NCBI GenBank assembly: GCA_022340215.1
Contig: JAJDOJ010000229.1
Coordinates: 1 to 45,728 of the forward strand
Length of the DNA stretch: 45,728 bases
From: Gammaproteobacteria bacterium
GTDB lineage: Bacteria; Pseudomonadota; Gammaproteobacteria; JAJDOJ01
Direction of reading: 5' to 3'
Shown piece after piece: positions 17,745-25,994 of the stretch; the first letter of the stretch is position 1, and each line of letters starts with the position of its first letter. The position numbers and the translations under genes are program-made. The notes beneath the pieces were generated by a model. That model did not search any database. It had not been told where the DNA came from and was given only the letters and a program-made list of their open reading frames with translations.

Positions 17745-18276
17745 GGTCAGTTCTCCTTATAACAGATAGATTCGCCCGATTGCATGAACGAACCGCGCGC
17801 GGAACGCAACGCGAATTGCGCTCCGCGGCCTCGCGAGGCAGAAGCCGGGGGTCACCGAGAGCCGGGGTTGGAAAACCTTTTCTGGAATCGAAATGCCCCC
17901 CCTTGGTATGACAGCCGGCGACACGGATCGAACGTTTCCACGATCCCTTGTAAACAGGACCAACGCGTCCGTGCATTGACCGTACAGGCCACACCTCTCG
18001 AACGTGGGACAGCGGTTCCTACGAGTTCCGCGCGTGCGTAGTCCAGGCGGCCCGCGCAACGATTCACGGATTGTGCATGCGTCAGGTTCGGGAGAGTCTC
18101 AGTTATTAGTTTTTCCGGGACGGGTCGTCAGCCGTATCGCGATTATGCTACAGGATTTTCCGATTGGCTATGGGGTTTATTCCGTTGATTTGTACATTGA
18201 CACGCGTGGGGTTCGGGGCGTCAGTCCGATCTGTCGCGGGGGATGCCGGGGGGGTAGACCGGATGGTTTCTGCGGC
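17745..18276. other. 532-bp region upstream of minD, no gene seen
   Basis: This is where minC is normally found. Inspection of both strands gave no frame with MinC features (no Gly-rich beta-helix C-domain). It must carry the minD promoter, but no convincing -35/-10 pair was found. An AT-richer stretch lies at about 18100-18200. The leftward receiver gene ends at 18277. Confidence 0.5.
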
Positions 18277-18726
18277 TCACAGGCGCGGTGCGGGCCATCG
18301 GTCGCCCAGCGCAACATCGAGTTCGGACGTCGGGAAGGGTTTGCCGAGAAAGCTCTGGATACCACACCGTGCGACACGGCGGGCCAGCCCGTTTTCCGTG
18401 CTGCCGCTCATCAGAATGAGCCTGATCCGCGGATCCGCAGCTCGCAGTTCCAGTGCGAGTTCCAGGCCCGAGCCGTCAGGCAGCCGGTAGTCAAGGAGGG
18501 CGGCATCGAACGCGCCCGGCTTGAACAGCTGTCTGGCCCGGGTGTAACAGTCGGCCCGGGTCACCTCGTATCCGCGATCCACCAGGTGCAGGGCCAGCAT
18601 GGCGGTCAGTGAAGCGTCATCGTCGACGATCAGCAGGCGCCCGCCCTCGCGAGTCGTTCCCATATCGGCCGTGCCGCGTCTCGCCCGGGTGCTGCCCACG
18701 GTCGATTCGTCAACTGCGGAATGCAT
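18277..18726 (-). CDS. Single-domain response regulator (receiver only)
   Basis: A receiver-only protein of about 149 aa. It has the acidic pocket LLIVDDDASL, phospho-acceptor Asp in AALLDYRLPDGSG, switch Ser in LILMSGSTEN and Lys in FLGKPFP. There is no output domain, so it probably works by protein-protein contact, for instance as a phosphate sink or adaptor. The ATG at 18726 overlaps the ECF sigma stop by 17 nt, implying coupling, but an in-frame ATG at 18663 (MGTTREGGRLLIVDDD) and a TTG at 18756 are alternatives. It resembles the receiver of the NtrC-type regulator two genes upstream (shared LPDG-x-GL). Confidence 0.85.
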   Translation of the reverse strand: MHSAVDESTVGSTRARRGTADMGTTREGGRLLIVDDDASLTAMLALHLVDRGYEVTRADCYTRARQLFKPGAFDAALLDYRLPDGSGLELALELRAADPRIRLILMSGSTENGLARRVARCGIQSFLGKPFPTSELDVALGDRWPAPRL

Positions 18727-19288
18727 TGACGTCAATGTGTTCACCGGGCTCTTCAATGGTCAGGATCTGACGCATCTTCTCGCGCGCCCGGAACAACCTT
18801 GTGGTCGCCGCGCTGGTCGAAATTCCCACGATGTCGGCGATCTCCACGAGGCTGAATCCACCGAGCACCTGCAGCAGCAGCGGCTCGCGATACTTCTCGG
18901 GCAATTCCCGCAGGCCCTGACGCAGCGCGAAGGCCTCGGGACGCGTGTCGTGGTCCATCGCCGCGGCGACATTGTCGGGGGAGGCCTCGGGATCGATATC
19001 CACCCTGGCGCGTTCGAAGAGCCGGGCGAACTCACGGCGCACGATCGTGGTGAGCCAGCTTCTGGCCGTTTCAGGGCCTTTCAATTGGTCCAGGTGCCGC
19101 CATGCCCTGAGGAAGGTCTCCTGGACCAGATCGTCGGCCAGGGCACGGTTCTGGCACTTCCAGTAAGCGTAGCGGTAGAGGTAGGAAGCGTGCAGTTCGA
19201 CCAGCGAGTTAAAGCGATCGGTGCGTGAATCGGTCCCGCGCTCCGGTGTCGATACGGCGTTGTTCCGGGTGGATTGAATGGCCAGCAT
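18710..19288 (-). CDS. ECF-type RNA polymerase sigma factor
   Basis: A 192-aa sigma70-family ECF factor. Region 2 includes YRYAYWKCQNRALADDLVQE and TFLRAWRHLDQLKG; region 4 includes LPEKYREPLLLQVLGGFSLV and EIADIVGISTSAATTRLFRA, a clear helix-turn-helix. The ATG at 19288 with AAGGAG 6 nt upstream fixes the start, although the frame is open to 19336. No anti-sigma factor adjoins it. Instead a receiver gene overlaps its 3' end. Its targets are unknown. Confidence 0.93.
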   Translation of the reverse strand: MLAIQSTRNNAVSTPERGTDSRTDRFNSLVELHASYLYRYAYWKCQNRALADDLVQETFLRAWRHLDQLKGPETARSWLTTIVRREFARLFERARVDIDPEASPDNVAAAMDHDTRPEAFALRQGLRELPEKYREPLLLQVLGGFSLVEIADIVGISTSAATTRLFRAREKMRQILTIEEPGEHIDVNAFRS

Positions 19289-19374
19289 GAGGTTCTCCTT
19301 CTGCGAAAAGTGGTGCTTGCCAATCTGGTAATACACGGAACGTGCCAGGGCTATGTTTTTCGATAAAACAATGC

Positions 19375-19404
19375 GTTATAGATATCAGTTTCAGTGGGAG
19401 TCAG
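19375..19404 (-). promoter_or_regulatory. Possible sigma70 promoter of the ECF sigma gene
   Basis: On the minus strand, CTGACT (19404-19399) and TATAAC (19380-19375) are separated by 18 bp, with matches 4/6 and 5/6 to the housekeeping consensus by eye. It lies about 87 bp upstream of the ATG. Near-repeats of ATCGTTAAC, ATCGTAACG and ATCGTTGCA just upstream (about 19406-19450) could be regulator sites. Confidence 0.35.
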
Positions 19405-19482
19405 TACGGATCGTTAACCCGTATGACTGAATCGTAACGAATCGTTGCAATTCCGGGGCGTGATACACCGGTTGGCGGGACC

Positions 19483-20850
19483 TTACTTGTTCAAGCGAAG
19501 CTGGTATTTCTGAATCTTGCGATCGAGTGCCGGTCGGGATATGCCCAGGATTCCGCATGCCTTGCCCTTGTGGCCGGAAACGTGGTCCAGGACGGTCTGG
19601 ATGTGTTTCGCCTCGACTTCGTCGAGGCTGAGCAGCGGGTAGGCCTCGCTTTGCGGCGGGGTGCGCATTTCGGGGGCGGTTCCGAGCGCGGGGGCAATCA
19701 GCTCAAGGGTGAGCAGGGGGGAGACCGCGCGAACGGCAGCCTGAGTCAATACGTTATCCAGTTCGCGGACGTTTCCGGGCCAGTGATAGTCCTCAAGCGC
19801 ACGCATCGCCGTGTCCTCGACTGTCAGGGGCCTGTGGTGCAGAGCGATCGCGATCTTCTCCAGCAGGGCGCCTGTGAGCGCCGGAATGTCCTCGCGCCGC
19901 TCGCGAAGTGGCGGGATCTGGATATTGATGACCCGCAGCCGGTACAGGAGGTCGCGCCGGAATCGACCCTGGGCGACGTCCTCATCGAGGTTACGGTTGG
20001 TTGCGGTGACGATGCGTGCGTTGGTCGTGATCTGCTGGTTTCCGCCGACGCGCTCGAAGCTGTGTTCCTGCAGCACGCGCAGGAGCTTCGCCTGCATCGA
20101 CAGGGGTAGGTCCCCGATCTCGTCCAGAAACAGCGTACCGTCCCGGGCGAGTTCGAATTTACCCTCCTTGCGCGAGGTGGCGCCGGTGAACGCCCCCTTG
20201 TCGTGACCGAACAACTCGCTCTCCAGCAGTGTATCGACGATTGCCGCGCTGTTGACTGCGACAAACGGGCCGGTTCGTTTGCTGTGCACGTGAATCGCCC
20301 TGGCGACCAGCTCCTTGCCGGTCCCGCTCTCCCCGGTTATCAGTACCGTCGCGTCGGTGGGGGATACCCGTGCGATCTCCTTGCTGACCTCAACCATCGC
20401 CTGGCTTCCACCGATCAGGCGTGCGGGCGATTGGCTGGCCTGCGGTTCCTGTCGGGCGGCAGCCAGCTGCCGGGCCATGCTGCGCTGCTCCAGTGCCCGG
20501 TTCGCAACGTGATTGAGCTCGTCGGTCTTGAGTGGCTTGTGTACGAAATCCAGCGCGCCGCGTGAAATCGCCTCGATGGCTATCTCGAGGTCGGACTGGC
20601 CCGTCATCATGACGACGGCGAGTCCGGGATCTCGTTCGAGTAATCTGGGCATCAGGTCCAGACCGGTGCCATCCGGTAGCTGTTGATCCAGGAGCACGAT
20701 GTCGGGTTCGTGCTCGGCCAGCTTGTCGAGGGCCTGGGCGCAATCGAGCGCACTGGAAACCTCGTGACCCTGGTCCTCGAAATGCAATATGAGCATCTTG
20801 TTCAGGGAGACGTCGTCGTCAATGATCAAGATATGACCCGGGCTGGACAT
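19483..20850 (-). CDS. Sigma54-dependent response regulator (NtrC family)
   Basis: A 455-aa NtrC-type activator. Residues 1-120 are a receiver (ILIIDDDVSL, phospho-Asp55 in IVLLDQQLPDGTG, Lys in VHKPLK). Residues about 145-380 are the AAA+ domain with GESGTGKE (173-180), the intact sigma54-contacting GAFTGA loop (219-224) and Walker B FLDEIGDLP. The C-terminus has a Fis-type helix-turn-helix (CGILGISRPALDRKIQKY). It should therefore activate sigma54 promoters when phosphorylated. The ATG at 20850 was preferred because the receiver begins there; the frame extends to 21039. No histidine kinase gene is adjacent. Confidence 0.95.
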   Translation of the reverse strand: MSSPGHILIIDDDVSLNKMLILHFEDQGHEVSSALDCAQALDKLAEHEPDIVLLDQQLPDGTGLDLMPRLLERDPGLAVVMMTGQSDLEIAIEAISRGALDFVHKPLKTDELNHVANRALEQRSMARQLAAARQEPQASQSPARLIGGSQAMVEVSKEIARVSPTDATVLITGESGTGKELVARAIHVHSKRTGPFVAVNSAAIVDTLLESELFGHDKGAFTGATSRKEGKFELARDGTLFLDEIGDLPLSMQAKLLRVLQEHSFERVGGNQQITTNARIVTATNRNLDEDVAQGRFRRDLLYRLRVINIQIPPLRERREDIPALTGALLEKIAIALHHRPLTVEDTAMRALEDYHWPGNVRELDNVLTQAAVRAVSPLLTLELIAPALGTAPEMRTPPQSEAYPLLSLDEVEAKHIQTVLDHVSGHKGKACGILGISRPALDRKIQKYQLRLNK

Positions 20851-21082
20851 GATCCTGAAGGGATTCCTGGATTGGGGATCGGCTGGCGCTCGTGCAGCAA
20901 CGTGAAAGTATAAGTGATTGCGCCGCGACAAAGTTTGCAGGTGTCCCGCCCCCTGGAGATCGCCAGGGCGTCCGCGGGCTGGGCATGGCCCGGTGGGCCA
21001 GATCCCCGCCTGGTCGACCAATGGGTGAGGTAATCGCACCCCCGCTGATCCGGGATCGGTCCCGCATCCGGGGCTATACTTA

Positions 21083-21239
21083 GGCGAGTTCTGTCAAATG
21101 ACATACCATCCAGCTTGTCTTTTCGTCCGTCCCCTGTGTTGCGACAACCGTTCCATAGTTCGACTATGCGCCTGTTGTCGCGCCTTGATGACGAACGAAA
21201 ATCCGGCGCAATCTGGTATGCCATTTTCCGGCAATCGCC
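21083..21239. mobile_element. MITE-like element, copy 3 (157 bp)
   Basis: Same orientation as copy 1 and nearly identical to it, including the perfect central dyad CGACAAC/CATAGT/ACTATG/GTTGTCG. It begins GGCGAGTTCTG and ends CCGGCAATCGCC. A TTA direct repeat flanks it (21080-21082 and 21240-21242). It lies between the divergent NtrC-type and CBS genes, ending 25 bp before the CBS ATG, so it probably contributes to the leader or promoter of that gene. Confidence 0.87.
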
Positions 21240-21264
21240 TTAACGTACGAACGGGAGACGGGCT

Positions 21265-21696
21265 ATGAAGATTTCTCAGGTACTGCGCGAAAAAGGGGAT
21301 TATGTCGCCACCATCGCGGAAGATGCCAGTGTCGCGGACGCGCTGAATCAGTTGGTCGAAAAGAAGATCGGTGCTGTCGTTGCCACCAACGCCAATGGGC
21401 GGATCAGCGGCGTCCTTTCCGAGCGGGATATCATCTTCGGTCTGTCGTCCTACGGGGAGTCGGTGCTCCGCAAACGCGTCAAAGACCTCATGCTGCGGGA
21501 ACTCCATACCTGTTCCCCGAACGACACCATGTTCAAGGCAATGTCAATGATGACGGGCAGGCGCCTGCGTCACGTTCCCATCCTGGAGGGTGGCGAGTTG
21601 AAGGGCATCGTCAGTGTCGGGGACGCCGTCAAGACGCGAATCGCGGAAATCGAGCGAGAGGCCGAGGCGCTGAGGGAATACATCAATTCCGCCTGA
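21265..21696 (+). CDS. Tandem CBS-domain protein
   Basis: A 143-aa protein made of two CBS domains (about 1-65 and 70-135), a Bateman module that usually binds adenine nucleotides and reports energy state. Typical sequence: VADALNQLVEKKIGAVVATN and GRISGVLSERDIIFGL in the first domain; MMTGRRLRHVPILEGGELKG and IVSVGDAV in the second. A ribosome site GGGAG lies 8 nt before the ATG. No catalytic domain is attached. It is convergent with the universal stress protein gene. Confidence 0.93.
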   Translation: MKISQVLREKGDYVATIAEDASVADALNQLVEKKIGAVVATNANGRISGVLSERDIIFGLSSYGESVLRKRVKDLMLRELHTCSPNDTMFKAMSMMTGRRLRHVPILEGGELKGIVSVGDAVKTRIAEIEREAEALREYINSA

Positions 21697-21741
21697 GCGG
21701 CAGGGAACGGAATGTCCCAATTGGTGTCATTCCGACCGACT

Positions 21742-21758
21742 GGCTCGGTTCGCGAGCC
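21742..21758. terminator. Hairpin between convergent CBS and stress-protein genes
   Basis: GGCTCG (21742-21747) pairs with CGAGCC (21753-21758) around GTTCG. It lies in the 94-bp gap between two convergent genes. No U-tract is seen. Confidence 0.35.
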
Positions 21759-21790
21759 CTGTGGAAGAGCGACCCGCTGCCGGCCGCGAA

Positions 21791-22258
21791 CTATTTGACG
21801 CGAACCGAGAGTACCGGACACCCGGCGCGGCGGACCACATGTTCGGTGACGCTGCCGATGAGGATGTGCTCGAGGCCACGGCGTCCGTGTGTTGCCATGA
21901 CGATGAGGTCCGCCCCAAGCTGCTCCGCCTTCTCGATGATCAGCGAGTCCGCGTTCCCGACGTCGAGTTCGAGACGTACGTCCAGGTTACGCGTCAACAA
22001 CTTGAAATGTTCCTCGACGAACCGCTCCAGCGCCTGTCTGCTGTCATTCATGTAGTCGTCGAAACTTTGCGGCGGGACGTACGCAGCTGGGACGTCACCG
22101 ATACCCAGCGGATAGGGAAACTCGTCCTCGTAACTGGCGATGTACAGAACGATGACGTCTGCCTTCACCGTCGCCGCCAGCTCGAGCGCATACCGCACCC
22201 CCGTCACTGAGGATATCGACAGGTCGGTGGGCGCGAGAATGGTGTTGATGGAGTCCAT
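21791..22258 (-). CDS. Universal stress protein (UspA family)
   Basis: A 155-aa Usp-fold protein. It starts MDSINTILAPTDLS, contains the ADLIVMATHGRRGLEHILIG segment followed by SVTEHVVR, i.e. the ATP-binding G-x2-G-x9-G-S pattern, and ends CPVLSVRVK. Such proteins bind nucleotide and help survival under starvation or stress. The ATG at 22258 was preferred over a start at 22300 because the family begins just before the first beta strand. Confidence 0.92.
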   Translation of the reverse strand: MDSINTILAPTDLSISSVTGVRYALELAATVKADVIVLYIASYEDEFPYPLGIGDVPAAYVPPQSFDDYMNDSRQALERFVEEHFKLLTRNLDVRLELDVGNADSLIIEKAEQLGADLIVMATHGRRGLEHILIGSVTEHVVRRAGCPVLSVRVK

Positions 22259-22368
22259 TGACTGTTTACCGGTACCTTGCTCTGGGGTAAAGATTAGCAC
22301 AATCGCCCGGGCCTTCCGTCACCCGCTCGCGGCGGCATTGCCGCAGGGTCGGGTTCCGCAAAGGTCGT

Positions 22369-24873
22369 TCAGGTCGCGAGGTGCCCGGCCGGTCCCGCGC
22401 TGCCCTGACCCCAGGGTATCAAGGCCGTGCCCAGGTACAATGTGGCCGCAATCAGGATGACCGTACTGAATCCGAAGTGAATCGCCAGCAGGGGCGCGGT
22501 CAGACTGCCCAGGACCGAGGCGCAGCCGTTGATACCCCATGCCCAGGGGATGAACTCGGGCGAAGTCCGCTCGAGCCGCAATAGCCCCAGTGAAAACGGC
22601 ATACCCATGGCGAACGCCAGGGGTGAGACGGCCAGGACACCGACTGCCAGCCTGACGCCGAACGCGGCCCCTGCACTCATCGTAAACAGCCACGGCAGAA
22701 CGGCGGCATCAATCAGTCCGAGCAACGCGATAATTGAGGCTACGGGCGCGACGATGTCGAGACCGCGGTGCGCCGCGGCGGCTTGAAGCCGCGACACGGT
22801 CACGCTCCCGAGTCCCGCGAACACGAGAAAACTGCCGAGCACGATCGCCGCGGCGAATACCGGATGTCCCGTGTACATGACGAAGCGCTGCAGGTAGGCC
22901 ATCTCGATGAACATGAAGGCAAGGCCGAGAAGCAGGAAATACGTGGCCGTCCCGACACCACCGGATGCGGGCCGGCGACTGCGACGCAGGAGCAGCAGTG
23001 GTAAAAGGATCAGGACGACGGCAAGCGGTATGGCCTGCGCCAGGGCAGCGACCACTACCAGGTATCCCGAGTCCAGAAGCACGAGCGCGCCCTGTTCTCG
23101 TCGTTCCAGCAGTTCACCCAGCAGCCGCCAGCGGAAGAAGTTCGAGAAGTACGGGCGGTCGTCCGACGGCGGCAAGATATCGAACTTGTAGGACTCGAGG
23201 AACGCTTCTGCATTTTCCCCCAGCAGTGTCCTCAGGTCGTCGTGCAGGGAGGGTCCGGAGATCAGGTGGTAACGGTTGGCCTCTTCGGGGCGCATGCCGG
23301 GAATCCACGCCAGGTCGAAGCGTCGCGATTCCGCAAACCGGCGGATACGTTCCAGATCCTGAGCTCGCCAGGGTCGTCGCGAGACGAGCAGCGTCACGGT
23401 CTGCCATCCCCGGATCATCGCCAGGTGCGATTCCGCAGACGACGATCCGTCATGCTCCAGTGCGGTGCGGGCCGTGGCGAACAACTTCAGCGAGTCCCGG
23501 GGCGGCAGTTTGAGCCAGCGAGTGACAGCGATAATCCCGTGATCGGTCAGGTGAGAGAGAAAGTCTTCGAACGCCTCCACGGTATAGAGGTAGTTCTCGT
23601 CCAGCGCGCGAGTCCCGGCACTCGAGGAACCGAACGAACCCAGGAGGGGGATCTGAATGAGCTTGTAGCGCCGCTCGCTGCGGCGAAGGAAGGCTCGCGC
23701 CTCGGAGTCGTGAATGCTGACATCCGATCGATCGTAAAGCCCTGCGGTGAAGTCGCGGTAAGCGACACGCACCAGTTCTGACAACTGGGGATTGAGTTCA
23801 ACAGCGTCGACCCGCGTGGCGCCGTGGTAGAGGGCCTGAACGACGTCGGTCCCGCCGCCCGCGCCCAGTATCAGCACATCGGGTTCGTCGAGCAGGGCGT
23901 AGGGCAGGGCGGAGGGGAGTTGCTCAAGATAACGCAGGGAATCCTGTGACCCGCCAGTCCGCGTGATGGTGGTCATCGCGTCCCCGTCGGTGAACACAGC
24001 CACCTGGGGAGGCGGTTCGTCGGTGGTGACCAGGCTCAGGCCGGGTGCGTGGCGGAAGGGGATATCGGGGTTTTCGACCGCGGTGAGCATGCCCCAGGGC
24101 GAGAACGATTCGTGCACGATTCTGGCGCCCCTGATGGTCAGGGTCCGGGGGAGGGACTTGAACTCCGATATCACGGGACTCAACCATGCCTGGGGGACGA
24201 GGAGGACTGCGACACACAGCAGCAGGCCGGCGACGATCGTTCCCGGCCTCCACGGCCTCCACAGGTATGCGCCGGCGGCGATTCCAACCATGGAGACACC
24301 TTTCAGGGACCATTGCGGCGGAAACCAGGCCATCGCGACGACGACGATGACACCGATTCCAGCGCCGGCCAGGTCCCAACCGTAGATCCGCGGCGCGCGG
24401 TCGGCATAGATCGTCAGCGCCGCGCCGACGAAATTGGCGGCGCACAAGAACGGTATCGCGAGGAGCGTGTAGAGGATCGTCAACCAGCCGATCTGATCGA
24501 GGTTCCACACGATCTCCAGACCGTTGAACGGCACATGCATCGCCAGGACATAGCAGGGCAACGCCGTGATGCCGAACAGCAGGGCATTTCCCCGCAGCCA
24601 GACCGCGGGCTGCATCTTCGAGCGCTCCCGGACCAGTGTGATCAGGGTGCCGCTGAGACCATAGCCCAGTAAGGCGAGGCTGATGACGATGTAGGCGAAA
24701 TGGTGCCAGTGGGCGATAGAGAAAAGCCGCATCAGGAGGATCTCGTAGGCCAGCGCCGCGGCCGAGACCAGTCCGATGCAGGGATACAGATCTGTGTGAG
24801 GGGCCGTTTGCCGGGCGCTATCGCCGCCCGGGTGCCAGGCCGGGGCGTCAGCGGGCGTCGATCGGTTTCGCAT
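22369..24873 (-). CDS. Membrane-embedded spermidine synthase-like protein
   Basis: An 834-aa protein with an N-terminal block of about seven or eight membrane helices (about 30-235), a soluble aminopropyltransferase-like domain (about 240-600), and a C-terminal block of about seven helices (about 615-825). The soluble domain has a SAM/dcSAM-binding motif VLILGAGGGTDVVQA (333-347) with the acidic residue in DAVELNPQL, and a Tyr-rich SLRYLEQLPSALPYALL segment upstream. Whether it makes a polyamine is unclear, since several catalytic residues of SpeE cannot be matched by eye. It starts 71 bp after the exported isoaspartyl methyltransferase gene on the same strand. Confidence 0.82.
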   Translation of the reverse strand: MRNRSTPADAPAWHPGGDSARQTAPHTDLYPCIGLVSAAALAYEILLMRLFSIAHWHHFAYIVISLALLGYGLSGTLITLVRERSKMQPAVWLRGNALLFGITALPCYVLAMHVPFNGLEIVWNLDQIGWLTILYTLLAIPFLCAANFVGAALTIYADRAPRIYGWDLAGAGIGVIVVVAMAWFPPQWSLKGVSMVGIAAGAYLWRPWRPGTIVAGLLLCVAVLLVPQAWLSPVISEFKSLPRTLTIRGARIVHESFSPWGMLTAVENPDIPFRHAPGLSLVTTDEPPPQVAVFTDGDAMTTITRTGGSQDSLRYLEQLPSALPYALLDEPDVLILGAGGGTDVVQALYHGATRVDAVELNPQLSELVRVAYRDFTAGLYDRSDVSIHDSEARAFLRRSERRYKLIQIPLLGSFGSSSAGTRALDENYLYTVEAFEDFLSHLTDHGIIAVTRWLKLPPRDSLKLFATARTALEHDGSSSAESHLAMIRGWQTVTLLVSRRPWRAQDLERIRRFAESRRFDLAWIPGMRPEEANRYHLISGPSLHDDLRTLLGENAEAFLESYKFDILPPSDDRPYFSNFFRWRLLGELLERREQGALVLLDSGYLVVVAALAQAIPLAVVLILLPLLLLRRSRRPASGGVGTATYFLLLGLAFMFIEMAYLQRFVMYTGHPVFAAAIVLGSFLVFAGLGSVTVSRLQAAAAHRGLDIVAPVASIIALLGLIDAAVLPWLFTMSAGAAFGVRLAVGVLAVSPLAFAMGMPFSLGLLRLERTSPEFIPWAWGINGCASVLGSLTAPLLAIHFGFSTVILIAATLYLGTALIPWGQGSAGPAGHLAT

Positions 24874-24943
24874 TGCGGCCGATGTCCCGGTGTCAGTTGG
24901 ACAATTCGGTACCGCCGGGTGGGGTGTCCCGGCAGGTCATCGC

Positions 24944-25705
24944 TCATCTCCGGGATCGGTGATCGCCCGTGAGCGGGACGAATCGTACCGGCAGTATGTG
25001 CTGGGTCGTGACCTTTCCCTGGTCGTCTTTGCGCAGCACAAGGAGCTGTTGCGTGAAGAAGACCTCCCCGACCGGAATGACCATTCGCCCTCCCGGCTTG
25101 AGTTGCGTGATCAGCGGCGGGGGAATACCCGTGGCAGCTGCTGTGACCAGGATGATATCGTAGGGGGCGTGCTCCGGCCAACCGTAGTAGCCGTCGCCGG
25201 TACGTGTCGTGATATTGGTGTAACCGAGGTCCTCGAATCTTCGGGCAGCGGCTTCCGCCAGGGGTTCCACGATCTCCATCGTGTAGACATGCGCTGCGAT
25301 TTCCGAGAACACGGCCGCCTGATATCCTGATCCGGTGCCGATTTCCAGCACGATGTCGTCCTTGTCCGCCTGGGCAAGGTCGGTCATCAGGGCCACGATA
25401 TAGGGCTGTGAGATGGTCTGACCGTAACCGATGGGCAGGGGCCGGTTTTCATAGGCGTAGTCCTTTTCGTCGTCTGGTACGAACTGGTGCCTGGGTACCT
25501 TCTCCATGGATGCCCAGACCTCGTCACTGAGGGTAGGCGAGCCCGACTCGTCTCCGACGCGCCTCGTATAGCGCTTGAGATCGCTGACCATCTCCTGCCG
25601 CATCTGTGCAAATTCCGCCTCGTCGTTCCTGCCGGATACCTGGGCCGGGAGCAGTGCCATCGCCAGACCGACAGCACCGATTCGAATCGCCGAATGGATG
25701 AACAT
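24944..25705 (-). CDS. Protein-L-isoaspartate O-methyltransferase, with signal peptide
   Basis: A 253-aa PCMT-family methyltransferase, which uses SAM to methylate isoaspartyl residues and start their repair. Core motifs: VPRHQFVPDDEKDYAYEN, LPIGYGQTISQPYIVALM and the SAM motif VLEIGTGSGYQAAVFSEIA. Unlike the usual cytoplasmic enzyme, it begins with a signal-peptide-like segment (MFIHSAIRIGAVGLAMALLP, then AQVSG) before the mature domain. ATG 25705 gives this form; the frame also opens to 25753. Export would separate it from cytoplasmic SAM, which makes its biology puzzling. It is likely cotranscribed with the SpeE-like gene. Confidence 0.88.
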   Translation of the reverse strand: MFIHSAIRIGAVGLAMALLPAQVSGRNDEAEFAQMRQEMVSDLKRYTRRVGDESGSPTLSDEVWASMEKVPRHQFVPDDEKDYAYENRPLPIGYGQTISQPYIVALMTDLAQADKDDIVLEIGTGSGYQAAVFSEIAAHVYTMEIVEPLAEAAARRFEDLGYTNITTRTGDGYYGWPEHAPYDIILVTAAATGIPPPLITQLKPGGRMVIPVGEVFFTQQLLVLRKDDQGKVTTQHILPVRFVPLTGDHRSRR

Positions 25706-25994
25706 TGTGATCGCGCTTGCAGTCCCTCTGCCCGGGTGTCGAAGGGGATGCATGTGATTTGGGACCCCTCCAAAACAAGTGTAGTTCCAAATGCAGGCGG
25801 TATCCTCGTCGGGAATCCCCTGGCGGCTACGAAGGCGCGAGATCGACGGGCACGCCGCCGCCGGTGGCGAAGGTCAGCGGATTCGCTGGCCCCCCCCGGG
25901 GGCATTGACAGGGTGATATCGCTAAGCGCCACCCCGATCCTTGGGGGACAGAGGGACGCCGGTTTGCGGCGAGGCGCCGATGGCCCTGCCGGGA

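Noticed and set aside
17745-18276. Search for a degraded minC upstream of minD
   Set aside because: No MinC-like residues were found in any frame, so no pseudogene is claimed.
21094-21507. Minus-strand frame through MITE copy 3 into the CBS gene
   Set aside because: The MITE-derived peptide recurs with stops or different frames in the other copies (copy 1 has an early stop), so it is not a protein.
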